Below, one piece after another: positions 1 to 8,190 of a DNA stretch of 64,000 nt; position 1 is the first letter of the stretch; every line of letters starts with the position of its first letter. The stretch covers positions 8,122,001-8,186,000 of the forward strand of contig NZ_JAPELX010000001.1 in the NCBI RefSeq assembly GCF_026343335.1. The letters run 5' to 3'. This DNA comes from Streptomyces sp. NBC_00078 (GTDB lineage: Bacteria; Actinomycetota; Actinomycetes; Streptomycetales; Streptomycetaceae). The translations under genes were made by a program, and so were the position numbers. The notes under the pieces are model-generated. The model worked only from the letters and a program-made list of their open reading frames with translations, was not told the DNA's origin and did no database searches.

Positions 1-405
1 GCGATCATCGGCTACTTCTTCGTCCCGCAGGTCACCGTCGGCTACCCGGCCACCACCTGCACCGTCATCGGCTTCGCACTGCTCATCCCGGCGGCGGCCG
101 TCGCGGACCTGCGCGGCCTGCCGTCGCTGTGGCGCCACCGGCGACTGGTACGGCTGGGGGAGCTCTCGTTCGCCTTCTACATGGTCCACCTGCTGGTCCT
201 GCGGGCCGGGACCAACCTGCTCGGCGTCAAACCCCGCTACGGCGTGACGGAGGGCCTGACCGTCACCGCCGTAGCGTTCGCCGTCTCCCTCGGCCTGTCC
301 TGGATCCTGTACGAGGCGGTGGAACGGCCCGGTAGACGCCTGCTGCTGCGAGGCCGCCGCCGCACCGACACGCGCCTGCCGGCCGGCGGGCAGCCGGACG
401 CCTAG
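1..405 (+). CDS. acyltransferase 3 family membrane protein, C-terminal part
   Basis: The window opens inside this gene, so only its last 134 residues are present. They contain hydrophobic membrane segments, the stretch GELSFAFYMVHLLVL, and a late helix ending in YEAVERPGRR. That last motif closes the final transmembrane helix of acyltransferase-3 (OafA/YrhL-like) proteins. Such proteins transfer acyl groups to exported sugars or antibiotics at the membrane. The stop is TAG at 403-405. The acceptor cannot be judged from this fragment, and the catalytic N-terminal His lies outside the window. Confidence 0.8.
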   Translation, partial: AIIGYFFVPQVTVGYPATTCTVIGFALLIPAAAVADLRGLPSLWRHRRLVRLGELSFAFYMVHLLVLRAGTNLLGVKPRYGVTEGLTVTAVAFAVSLGLSWILYEAVERPGRRLLLRGRRRTDTRLPAGGQPDA

Positions 406-651
406 CACGCAGCCTCCATGCCCCTCAGCCGGGTGTGCTCTCGCGCAGGACTCGGCGCGCCCGGCGACGCGGCGGTGCCCGGCAGTGGGGTCCGGGTCCT
501 CGCCGCACGGCCGACCGCCGGCACTTCGAGGAGGTCGTCGGCCGTGAGGTCCACCATGGCGGCCCGCGTCGTCGCCGCAGTGCCCCCGTCGCCGCGGTAC
601 TCACGGTGACGGGGCTTGTCGGCGACGGCCGGACGGCGGCCTTGGCGCGGC

Positions 652-1128
652 TCAGCCGCGCGGACGGGCAGCCGGTCCCGGCGACACCGTGACCTCTCGC
701 GGGGAGAGCGCCGTGTGGTCGTCGGGGCACTCGACCACCACCCGGACCGGGGCGCCGCAGTCGCGGTGCCGGATGTCCAGGACCGGCCCCTCGGGATCGC
801 CGACGTAGGTCTCGCCCCACTGCCGCAGGGCCACCAGGACGGGCCACAGGTCGCGGCCCTTGGGTGTGAGGCGGTACTCGTGCCGGGTCCGGCTGCCGCG
901 CTCCTGGTAGGGGACGGTGGCCAGGATCCCGGCCGCGACCAGCTTGCGCAGCCGGTCGGCGAGGACCGCCTCGGAGAGCCCCATATGACGGCGGAAGTCG
1001 TCGAAGCGACGGACCCCGACGAAGGCGTCGCGCACGAGCAGCAGCGTCCACTTCTCGCCGACCAGGTCGAGGGTGCGCTGGACCGTGCAGTTCTCGGTGC
1101 TCGTCTCGAGCCACTTCATACCGCCCAT
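652..1128 (-). CDS. HxlR-family transcriptional regulator
   Basis: The 158-residue protein begins with a short leader and the HxlR signature CTVQRTLDLVGEKWTLLLVRD, followed by a winged helix (RRFDDFRRHMGLSEAVLADRLRKLVAAGI) and a wing with the typical YRLTPKGRDL. The extra C-terminal tail holds a Cys (RHRDCGAPV), as in many Streptomyces members. It is divergent from the thioesterase gene across about 90 bp, so it probably controls itself and that gene. The start may be the second Met at 1119; neither candidate has a strong ribosome binding site. Confidence 0.9.
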   Translation of the reverse strand: MGGMKWLETSTENCTVQRTLDLVGEKWTLLLVRDAFVGVRRFDDFRRHMGLSEAVLADRLRKLVAAGILATVPYQERGSRTRHEYRLTPKGRDLWPVLVALRQWGETYVGDPEGPVLDIRHRDCGAPVRVVVECPDDHTALSPREVTVSPGPAARPRG

Positions 1129-1150
1129 CGTAGGGCACCTGGCTTCGTCA

Positions 1151-1180
1151 TTGACAGTCAGCGGAGGAGACAGCTAGCTT
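1151..1180 (+). promoter_or_regulatory. sigma-70-type promoter of the thioesterase gene
   Basis: TTGACA at 1151-1156 and TAGCTT at 1175-1180 are separated by 18 bp. They lie 41 bp before the thioesterase start, in the divergent gap shared with the HxlR gene. The match to the housekeeping consensus is good; no experiment supports it here. Confidence 0.5.
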
Positions 1181-1220
1181 CGAGAAGCAGAGTCAGAGGC
1201 CAGGGAGGAACGAAAGCCGC

Positions 1221-1715
1221 ATGGACCGCTCTCGTACGTACGACTGGGACGACCCCGCGATCTCGGCGGCCGCCGTCGGGCAGGGCTCCGGCCTGCACTT
1301 CCTGCGGGAGCTACTCGCCGGTCGGCTGCCCGCGCCGCCGATCGCCGCCACTCTGGGCATGGACCTCGAAGAGGTGGACCACGGGCACGCCGTGTTCTCC
1401 ATCGTGCCGGGGGAGGAGCACTACAATCCCATCGGCAGCGTCCACGGAGGGATCTACGCGACGATGCTCGACTCGGCGGCCGGCTGTGCCGTCCAGTCCA
1501 CCCTGCCGCAGGGCATGGCCTACACCTCGCTCGACCTGACGGTGAAGTTCCTGCGCCCGATCACGGCCGGCACGGGCAAGGTCCGCGCCGTCGGCAGTGT
1601 CCTCAGCAGCGGCCGGCGCACCGCCCTCGCCGAAGCTCGGCTCCTCGACCCGGCCGACCGCCTTCTGGCCCACGCGACCAGCAGCTGCATGCTGTTCCCG
1701 GCACCGGCCGTCTGA
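1221..1715 (+). CDS. PaaI-type hotdog-fold thioesterase
   Basis: The 164-residue protein has the single hotdog domain of PaaI thioesterases. The catalytic-loop motif NPIGSVHGGIYATMLDSA sits near residues 70-87, followed by the long central strand (YTSLDLTVKFLRPI). These enzymes hydrolyse acyl-CoA thioesters, often phenylacetyl- or other aromatic-CoA. The first 35 residues are an N-terminal extension. An AGGGAGGAA sequence precedes the ATG. It is divergent from the HxlR regulator. The substrate cannot be read from the sequence. Confidence 0.88.
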   Translation: MDRSRTYDWDDPAISAAAVGQGSGLHFLRELLAGRLPAPPIAATLGMDLEEVDHGHAVFSIVPGEEHYNPIGSVHGGIYATMLDSAAGCAVQSTLPQGMAYTSLDLTVKFLRPITAGTGKVRAVGSVLSSGRRTALAEARLLDPADRLLAHATSSCMLFPAPAV

Positions 1716-1889
1716 GCCTCCCCTCCCGTACCGCTCGGTGCTGTTGCCGCCTTTCGTCCATGGGGGACATCAGCGCGTCCGACGGACAGGGAACCCACCC
1801 CTCCGCCGCCCACCCATTGCGGGCGCGCCCGGTACGCCGGAGTCTGGGAGCAACGCCGGGCCGGCAGGGCCTGCCCTAGGGAGGCGGCG

Positions 1890-2347
1890 ATGGTGTCGGA
1901 CAGCGGTGCGGCGGGTGCCGAACGGCAGCGGCTCCAGGAGGCCGACGCGGCCCGGGCGGGTTGGCGCCGGTGGGGCCCCTACCTCAGTGAACGGCGTCAG
2001 TGACGAGGAGCAGCGGCTGTGCTTCGCGCTCGCCCTGTGGAACGGCCGGGACCCCCGCGACCTTCCTCGTCGGTCAGGACGGCCACCGACCGGTGCACGG
2101 CGCACAGCCCAAGTTCGCCAAGGACCCGCACTGGAAGGACCTGATCCTCTTCTACGAGTACTTCCACGGCGACAACGGCGCGGGCCTCGGCGCGTCCCAC
2201 CAGACCGGCTGGACCAAACTGGTGGCGGCCACCGCGACGCTGTTCCACGTGGTCAGCGCCGACGACGGGCAGCGCGGCGGCCGGGACTCCCTGCGGCCGG
2301 TCGACGAACGCTTCACCGGCTCGGGTGACGAGGAGCCCCTGTCATGA
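1890..2347 (+). pseudogene. MGH1-like (GH63-related) glucosidase remnant, internally deleted
   Basis: A gene start with a ribosome binding site (GGGAGGCGGCG before the ATG at 1890) encodes about 35 residues ending WGPYLSERRQ, then hits TGA at 2001. The same strand continues in a second frame with DEEQRLCFALALWNGRD, and from about 2058 in a third frame with the family C-terminus (GQDGHRPVHGAQPKF, KDLILFYEYFHGD, GLGASHQTGWT). These are the N- and C-terminal signatures of the roughly 800-900-residue MGH1-like glycosidases, joined by deletion of most of the middle. The last codons still overlap the next gene as ATGA, so the pair was once translationally coupled. Confidence 0.75.
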
Positions 2348-3795
2348 CGGTCGTGTACGAGATCAACACCCTTGTCTGGCTGGGCGAGTTGGGCGGACGG
2401 TACGGGCGGCGGGTCACCCTGGGCGACGTACCCGCCGAGGTCTGGGACGAGGTCGCGCGGCCCGGCGTCGACACCATCTGGCTGATGGGCGTGTGGCAAC
2501 GCAGCCCGGCCGGCCTCGCGATCTCCCTGCGCGACGAGCCCCTGCGCGCCTCGTTCCGCGACGCCCTGCCCGACCTCACCGAGGCGGACATCTCAGGATC
2601 CCCGTACTGCGTACGCGACTACGTCGTCGACGCGACCCTGGGCGGGGCGGCCGGGCTGGCCGAGGCCCGCTCGCAACTGGCCGCCCGGGGACTGCGGTTG
2701 ATCCTCGACTACGTCCCCAACCACGTGGCCCCCGACCACCCCTGGCTCACCGCACGCCCGCACCGCCTGGTCCGCGGCACACGCGACGACCTGGCCGGCG
2801 CGCCCGATGCCTTCGTCGAGGTCGCCGGGCAGATCTACGCCCGTGGCCGCGACCCGTACTTCGCACCCTGGCCGGACGTCGTCCAACTCAACGCCTTCAA
2901 CGACGACTTGCGTACGGCCGCCGTGGACACGCTCACCTCCCTCGGCGACCAGGCGGACGGTGTGCGCTGCGACATGGCGATGCTGATGATGAACGACGTG
3001 TTCGCCAAGACCTGGGGGGACAGGGCCGGACCGCACCCCGCCGAGGACTTCTGGCCGTACGTCATCGAGCGCGTACGCGCGCACCACCCGGACCTCCTCT
3101 TCGTCGCGGAGGCGTACTGGGACCTCGAACGGGCCCTGCAGCAACAGGGCTTCGACCACTGCTACGACAAGCGGCTCTACGACCGTCTCCGCCACGAGGA
3201 CGCCGCCTCGACCCGCGCCCACCTCCAGTCGGACCCCACCTACCAGCACGGCCTGGTCCGCTTCCTGGAGAACCACGACGAACCCCGTGCGGCCGCCGCC
3301 CTTCCCGACGCCGCCCGCCACCGCGCCGCGGCCGTCACGGTCGCCACCCTGCCCGGCGCGACGCTCTGGCACGAGGGCCAGTTCGAGGGCCGCCGGGTAC
3401 GCCTGCCGGTGTTCCTCTCCCGCCGGCCGCAGGAACCGGCCGACGAGCAGCTACGTGAGTTCTACGGCCGGCTGCTCCCCGCCGCGGCCGCCGTGCGCGA
3501 AGGCGACTGGCGCCTGCTCACCGCCACCGGCCGGCCGGACAACGAGACCCACCGCACCCTCCTCGCCTGGAGCTGGACCGGACCCGGCTCCCGCCACCTG
3601 GTGATCGTCAACCACTCCGACGCCCCGGCGCAGGGACACGTGCCCCTGCCCTGGCCCGACCTGGCCGCCCGCCCCTGCCGGCTGACCGACCTGCTCTCGG
3701 CACAGACGTACGACCGTAGCGGCGACGACCTGCTCGCTCCGGGCCTGTTCGTCGACCTGCCCGCCTGGCATACCCACGTACTTTCCCTGGCCTGA
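2344..3795 (+). CDS. GH13 alpha-amylase-family glycosidase
   Basis: The 483-residue protein is an alpha-amylase-type (beta/alpha)8 barrel with no signal peptide, so it is cytoplasmic. The four GH13 regions are visible: DYVPNHV, GVRCDMAML (nucleophile Asp), LFVAEAYW (acid/base Glu) and FLENHDEPRA (transition-state Asp). A short beta-sandwich C-domain follows. It starts at an ATG overlapping the stop of the preceding glycosidase remnant, an arrangement that paired the two enzymes in one transcript. A likely role is intracellular turnover of alpha-glucans or trehalose-like sugars; specificity is not determined. Confidence 0.9.
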   Translation: MTVVYEINTLVWLGELGGRYGRRVTLGDVPAEVWDEVARPGVDTIWLMGVWQRSPAGLAISLRDEPLRASFRDALPDLTEADISGSPYCVRDYVVDATLGGAAGLAEARSQLAARGLRLILDYVPNHVAPDHPWLTARPHRLVRGTRDDLAGAPDAFVEVAGQIYARGRDPYFAPWPDVVQLNAFNDDLRTAAVDTLTSLGDQADGVRCDMAMLMMNDVFAKTWGDRAGPHPAEDFWPYVIERVRAHHPDLLFVAEAYWDLERALQQQGFDHCYDKRLYDRLRHEDAASTRAHLQSDPTYQHGLVRFLENHDEPRAAAALPDAARHRAAAVTVATLPGATLWHEGQFEGRRVRLPVFLSRRPQEPADEQLREFYGRLLPAAAAVREGDWRLLTATGRPDNETHRTLLAWSWTGPGSRHLVIVNHSDAPAQGHVPLPWPDLAARPCRLTDLLSAQTYDRSGDDLLAPGLFVDLPAWHTHVLSLA

Positions 3796-3852
3796 CCGGC
3801 GGCCGTGGTAGACAGCGACCATGACCTACGCACGCACGGCCGGCTGTCCGCG

Positions 3853-4515
3853 ATGACCGCCGGCATCGACACCCCGGACCGCCGCGGACGCACCGGCCTG
3901 GACCGGACCGGCCTGGATCTGACCGGCAACCCCCGCGTGAAGGTGCGGGACGTGAAGCTGCTCTCCAGCCACTGGTACGTGGAGCGCGCCACCACCTTCG
4001 AACTCCAGCGTGCCGACGGCACCTGGAGCACGCAGCAGCGCGAGACGCACGACCGCGGCAACGGCGCCACCATGCTGCTGTACGACACCGACCGCGAAAC
4101 CGTCCTGCTCACCCGGCAGTTCCGCTTCCCGGTGTATGTCAACGAACACCCCGACGGCATGCTCGTCGAGACGCCGGGCGGACTCCTCGACGACGATGAC
4201 GAGCACCCCGAACTCGCCGTGCGGCGCGAGGTGGTGGAGGAGACCGGGCACACCATCGGCGAGGTCCAGCACGTCTTCGACGTCTACATGAGCCCGGGCT
4301 CGGTCACCGAACGAGTCAGCTTCTACGCCGCGGCCTACGGCCCCTCGACCCGCACCCACGAGGGCGGCGGCCTCGCCGAGGAGGGCGAGGACATCGAGAT
4401 CCTCGAACTGCCCTTCCGCCGGGCCCTGGAGATGATCCGCAGCGGCGAGATCGCCGACGCCAAGACCATCATGCTGCTGCAGTGGGCGGCCCTTGAGGGA
4501 CCGTTCGCCACCTAG
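3853..4515 (+). CDS. Nudix hydrolase, NudK/ADP-sugar pyrophosphatase type
   Basis: The protein has a complete Nudix box around GGLLDDDDEHPELAVRREVV followed by EETGH, with the REVVEE core that binds Mg2+. The flanking sequences (LTRQFRFPVYVN upstream, DVYMSPGSVTERVSFYAA downstream) match GDP-mannose/ADP-ribose pyrophosphatases such as NudK. It would hydrolyse a nucleoside-diphosphate sugar to NMP and sugar phosphate. The start is uncertain: GTG 3805, ATG 3853 and GTG 3940 are all in frame, and conservation really begins at the last (RVKVRDVKLL). ATG 3853 is a compromise. It lies close behind the GH13 gene. Confidence 0.85.
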   Translation: MTAGIDTPDRRGRTGLDRTGLDLTGNPRVKVRDVKLLSSHWYVERATTFELQRADGTWSTQQRETHDRGNGATMLLYDTDRETVLLTRQFRFPVYVNEHPDGMLVETPGGLLDDDDEHPELAVRREVVEETGHTIGEVQHVFDVYMSPGSVTERVSFYAAAYGPSTRTHEGGGLAEEGEDIEILELPFRRALEMIRSGEIADAKTIMLLQWAALEGPFAT

Positions 4516-4556
4516 CCACGCGCACCCTTGACTTCGCGTGCGCTTCAACATGAAGA

Positions 4557-4594
4557 CTCCCGTTCGTACCCGGACACCCGGGTGCGAACGGGAG
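4557..4594 (+). promoter_or_regulatory. hairpin covering the ribosome binding site of the aldo/keto reductase gene
   Basis: Arms 4557-4573 and 4578-4594 form a 17-bp stem with a single T:G wobble and a 4-base loop (ACAC). The 3' arm ends in GGGAG, which is part of the GGAGG Shine-Dalgarno sequence at 4591-4595, 6 bases from the ATG at 4602. If transcribed, the stem would hide the ribosome binding site; as DNA it could be an operator. A TTGACT about 30 bp upstream (4528-4533) is a candidate -35. Confidence 0.55.
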
Positions 4595-4601
4595 GACACC
4601 C

Positions 4602-5585
4602 ATGAAGTACCGCACGATCGGAACCGACCCGAACCACCGCCGTGAGGTGAGCGTCCTCGCCCTGGGGGCGATGCTCATGGGCTCACGGACGGACGAGGAG
4701 ACGTCCTTCGCCGTGCTCGACCGGTACGTCGAGGCCGGCGGCACCTTCATCGACACCTCCGGCAACTACGCCTTCTGGGAGGACGGAGGCCAGGGCGGCC
4801 AGAGCGAGGAACTCCTCGGGCGGTGGCGGCGCAGCCGCGGCATCGGCGACGAGATCGTCATCGCCACCAAGCTCGGCGCCCGCCCGCTCGCCCCCGGCAC
4901 CAGCTACGTCGACAACCCGGAAGGCCTGTCCGCGAAGGTGATCCGTGAGTCCGCCGAGCGCAGCCGGGAACGGCTCGGCGTGGAGAGGCTGGACCTGCTC
5001 TACGCCCACATCGACGACCCCACCGTCCCCCAGCGCGAGACCGTCGAGGGCTTCGCCGCACTGGTCGCCGAGGGCACGGTCGGGCTGCTCGGCGTGAGCA
5101 ACCAGTCCGTCTGGCGGGTGGAGCGGGCACGTGCCCTGGCCGCCGGGGGCGGGCTGCCCGGTTACGAGGTGCTCCAGTACGAGCACAGCTATCTGCGCCC
5201 CCGGACCGACGTGCCGTCCGACCTCTTCCCCGACGGCACCCTCGGCGCGGCGGGCCCCGATCTGCTCGGCTATCTGCGGGCCGAGCTCGGCCTGACCCTG
5301 GTCGCGTACTCGCCGCTCCTGAAGGGCGCCTACGTCCGCCCCGACCGGCTGTCGTCCGACTACGACCACCCGGGCACCCCGGCCCGCCTCGCGGCGCTGC
5401 GGGACGTGGCCCGGGAGACCGGGGCCACCGCCAACCAGGTCGTCCTGGCCTGGCAGCTGGGCGGAGCCCTCCCGATCATCCCGCTGGTCGGGGCGTCATC
5501 GGTGGCCCAGCTGGAGGAGAACCTGGCGGCCGTCGACCTGGACCTCACGGCGGACCAGCGCGCCCGGCTGGACGCGGCGCACTGA
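4602..5585 (+). CDS. aldo/keto reductase
   Basis: The 327-residue protein is a full-length single-domain AKR barrel. The catalytic tetrad can be followed: FIDTSGNYAFW (Asp and Tyr), VIATKLGA (Lys) and LLYAHIDDP (His). The NADPH-binding C-terminal part (LPIIPLVGASSVAQLEENLAAV) is present. It reduces an aldehyde or ketone; the substrate is unknown. A strong GGAGG lies 6 bases before the ATG, inside a long hairpin (4557-4594), so expression may be gated by RNA structure or by a regulator bound to that dyad. Confidence 0.92.
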   Translation: MKYRTIGTDPNHRREVSVLALGAMLMGSRTDEETSFAVLDRYVEAGGTFIDTSGNYAFWEDGGQGGQSEELLGRWRRSRGIGDEIVIATKLGARPLAPGTSYVDNPEGLSAKVIRESAERSRERLGVERLDLLYAHIDDPTVPQRETVEGFAALVAEGTVGLLGVSNQSVWRVERARALAAGGGLPGYEVLQYEHSYLRPRTDVPSDLFPDGTLGAAGPDLLGYLRAELGLTLVAYSPLLKGAYVRPDRLSSDYDHPGTPARLAALRDVARETGATANQVVLAWQLGGALPIIPLVGASSVAQLEENLAAVDLDLTADQRARLDAAH

Positions 5586-5704
5586 CAGAGGAGCACTCGG
5601 CCTCCGCGGCCCGGGGGCGTCAGGCCGTCGAACGGCTCAAGGTCCGTGGGCCCCACCATGGCGTACCCCTGGCGGGCTCCCCTCCGCTGTGCCTGACTGG
5701 ACAC

Positions 5705-6535
5705 ATGAGCCCACTTCCCACAGAGCGGTCCCTGAGCACCACCCCCGAAGGCCTCATGTGGGAGCCCAGCGAGCGCTGGGTGCGCGGCCGTAAGGGCGAT
5801 GTCACCGTCGTCGACAGCCGGCACCCCGTGCTCGTCTGGGAGCCCGACCTTCCCGTACCGCAGTACGCCTTCCCGCGCGCGGACGTCCGCGAGGACCTTC
5901 TGCGCCCCGCCAAGAACCCGCACATCGGCACACACACCGGATCGCAGGTCTTCTACGACCTCGAAGCCGACGGCGAGCTGGTGGCGAACGCCGCCTGGAC
6001 CTTCGCGGCCGACGACCTGGCCGGCCACATCGCCTTCGAGTGGTTCCGGCGCAGCGGCAGGGGACTCGACCACTGGTACGAGGAGGAGGAAGAGATCTTC
6101 ATCCACCCCCGCGACCCGCACAAACGCGTCGACGCCATGACCAGCAGCCGCCACGTACAGATCGAGATCGACGGCCTGCTCGTCGCGGACACCCGCCGAC
6201 CGGTGCTGCTGTTCGAGACCGGCCTGCCCACCCGGTACTACATCCCGCCCGAGGACGTCCGCCTCGACCTGCTCGTACCCACCGACCACCACACCGGCTG
6301 CCCCTACAAGGGCACCGCCCAGTACTGGTCGAGGCACGGCGGGGCCGACGTGCCGCCCAACCTCGTCTGGAGCTACCCGGAGCCGCTGCCCGCGGTGGGC
6401 CCGGTCCAGGGGCTGCTCGCCTTCTTCAACGAGGCGGTCGACATCACCGTGGACGGGGAGCGGCTGGAGCGCCCCGTCACACCGTTCAGTGCGATGCTCA
6501 GACCGCGCAGCCCACGTGGGCCAGCGCCTGCTTGA
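5705..6535 (+). CDS. tandem DUF427 protein
   Basis: The 276-residue protein contains two copies of the small DUF427 fold. The first is at about residues 25-120 (VTVVDSRHPVLVWEPDLPVPQY ... GELVANAAWTF); the second at about 145-250 (VQIEIDGLLVADTRRPVLLFE ... CPYKGTAQYW). Each repeat has the conserved pattern of a self-contained beta-barrel ending in a hydrophobic strand with ITVDGERL. No biochemical function is established for the family. The last 38 bases overlap the convergent DUF4916 gene. Confidence 0.85.
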   Translation: MSPLPTERSLSTTPEGLMWEPSERWVRGRKGDVTVVDSRHPVLVWEPDLPVPQYAFPRADVREDLLRPAKNPHIGTHTGSQVFYDLEADGELVANAAWTFAADDLAGHIAFEWFRRSGRGLDHWYEEEEEIFIHPRDPHKRVDAMTSSRHVQIEIDGLLVADTRRPVLLFETGLPTRYYIPPEDVRLDLLVPTDHHTGCPYKGTAQYWSRHGGADVPPNLVWSYPEPLPAVGPVQGLLAFFNEAVDITVDGERLERPVTPFSAMLRPRSPRGPAPA

Positions 6536-7034
6536 GCAGTACTCCGTGGCCGCCCGGCATCTCGCTCTCCACCGCGGGCGACACGGCCTCCTGCGGGCTG
6601 AACCAGACCAGGTCCAGAGCGTCCTGCCGGGGCCGGCAGTCGCCGGTGACCGGGACGACGTAGGCCAGGGACACCGCGTGCTGGCGCGGGTCGTGGTACG
6701 GCGTGACGCCGTGCGTCGGGAAGTACTCCGCGACGGTGAAGGGCTGCAGGGACGCCGGGATCCGGGGCAGCGCCACCGGGCCGAGGTCCTTCTCCAGGTG
6801 ACGCAGCAGGGCGTCACGGACCCGCTCGTGGTGCAGCACCCGCCCGGAGACCAGCGTCCGGCTGACCGTCCCGTCCGGGCCGATGCGCAACAGCAGGCCG
6901 ACGCTGGTGACTTCGCCGCTGTCGTCGACGCGCACGGGCACGGCCTCGACGTACAGGATCGGCATACGGGCGCGTGTGAGTTCGAGGTCGTCGGCGCTCA
7001 GCCAGCCCGGCGTGGTTTCGGTCATGTCAGACAT
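6498..7034 (-). CDS. DUF4916 (Nudix-like) protein
   Basis: The 178-residue protein matches the actinobacterial DUF4916 family, which is related to Nudix hydrolases: PGWLSADDLELTRARMPILY, HHERVRDALLRHLEKDLGPV and YHDPRQHAVSLAYVVP are its characteristic blocks. No complete catalytic Nudix box (REUxEExGU) can be seen, so hydrolase activity is doubtful. It converges on the DUF427 gene with a 38-bp overlap, which means neither gene has room for a dedicated terminator. It is read away from the amidohydrolase gene next door. Confidence 0.8.
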   Translation of the reverse strand: MSDMTETTPGWLSADDLELTRARMPILYVEAVPVRVDDSGEVTSVGLLLRIGPDGTVSRTLVSGRVLHHERVRDALLRHLEKDLGPVALPRIPASLQPFTVAEYFPTHGVTPYHDPRQHAVSLAYVVPVTGDCRPRQDALDLVWFSPQEAVSPAVESEMPGGHGVLLKQALAHVGCAV

Positions 7035-7049
7035 TGCTTGATCATACTT

Positions 7050-8189
7050 TCAGGTGGTGCCGGACAGGCGGTAGACCCGGCGGGCATTGTGTGCTCCTGC
7101 CCACTCGGCGATGCGCAGCGCGTCGGGCAGGCTCAGTTCGTCGGCCTCCACCCGGTCCTGCAGCAGACCGGCCAGACCCTGGCGGAAGGCGAGCGCGCCC
7201 AGACAGTAGAACTCGGCCACACCGTACGCGTCGGAGCTGTACAGCAGCTTGCGGAACGGTGTGATCTCAAGGGCCTCCTCCAGGACGGCACGGGCGCGTG
7301 CCGGGCCGACGTAGTGAAGGGTGAGGCCCACATCCAGGTACACGTGCTCGAAGACCGCGGCCAGGTAGGCGGCCTGGCGCTGGTAGGGCCAGCAGTGCAG
7401 CAGGAGCACCGGGATCGTGCCGCTGGTCAGGTGCAACCAGTCGGTGAGGTGGGTCGGGTCGACCCGGTGCAGACGGATGTCGTTGTCGCCGAAGCCGGTG
7501 TGGAGCTGGAGCGGGAGGCCGAGGTCGACCGCGGTCCACAGCAGATGCCGTACGAGCACGGGATCGTCCAGCCGGCCACCGCGCGCCTGCCAGCGCCCGG
7601 CCGCCGCGGTGACCTCCGCGGCCGAGGGGCGGGCGGGGTCCAGGTCGAAGCCGGTGCGGTAGGCGGCCACGGACTTGACCGCCACCACACCCGGCCGCCC
7701 CACAGACTCCCGCGCGGCCGTGCGAAAGGCGTCGGCGTACTCGTCGGGCTCGACCCCCTTCGCCGCGACCGCCTCGGCGACGCCCTCCAGCCGTACGACC
7801 TCGTGGGCCCTGCCGCCGGCGATCCCGGCCAGCTGCGCCGGAGTGGTGAGGCCCTCCGGCGCGTACCCGGTGTCCACGCAGAACGTGCCCGTCCCCGAGG
7901 CGGCGAGGAAACGGCGCTGTACCTCGTGCCGGCCCAACTCGGCCCGCCGATCCAGGTACACGTCGGCCGGCGCGTGGCGCGGAAGGTCCAGCAGCGGGGC
8001 GCAGTGGCGGCGGACCGCCACGCCGACGGGGCTGTCGAAGGGCGAGATCCCGGGCCATGCGGCCCCCTCGGTGATCAGCTCCTCGAAGCCCTCCCGGGTC
8101 AGGTCCGCCGTGACCACACCATGGCAGTGGTGGTCCACCAGCGGCAGCGCGGCGAGCGCCTCCTGGACAGCCCCGCCGGCCGCGCCCAC
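7050..8189 (-). CDS. FluG-N-terminal-like amidohydrolase
   Basis: The 379-residue enzyme is of the amidohydrolase-2 type. Metal and active-site residues are visible in order: LVDHHCHG near residue 18, LQLHTGFGDNDIRL, LLLHCWPY and LLYSSDAYG. The HTGFGDND block is typical of the amidohydrolase half of fungal FluG and plant NodGS. It starts at GTG one base after the TGA of the glutamine-synthetase-like gene, so the two are co-translated. Together they look like a split FluG; a decarboxylase or amide-hydrolase role feeding or using gamma-glutamyl compounds is inference. Confidence 0.87.
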   Translation of the reverse strand: MGAAGGAVQEALAALPLVDHHCHGVVTADLTREGFEELITEGAAWPGISPFDSPVGVAVRRHCAPLLDLPRHAPADVYLDRRAELGRHEVQRRFLAASGTGTFCVDTGYAPEGLTTPAQLAGIAGGRAHEVVRLEGVAEAVAAKGVEPDEYADAFRTAARESVGRPGVVAVKSVAAYRTGFDLDPARPSAAEVTAAAGRWQARGGRLDDPVLVRHLLWTAVDLGLPLQLHTGFGDNDIRLHRVDPTHLTDWLHLTSGTIPVLLLHCWPYQRQAAYLAAVFEHVYLDVGLTLHYVGPARARAVLEEALEITPFRKLLYSSDAYGVAEFYCLGALAFRQGLAGLLQDRVEADELSLPDALRIAEWAGAHNARRVYRLSGTT

Positions 8190-8190
8190 G

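Noticed and set aside
4528..4558. MerR-type operator upstream of the aldo/keto reductase
   Set aside because: TTGACT is present but no -10 box fits a 19-bp spacer, and the inner dyad pairs only four bases at its ends.
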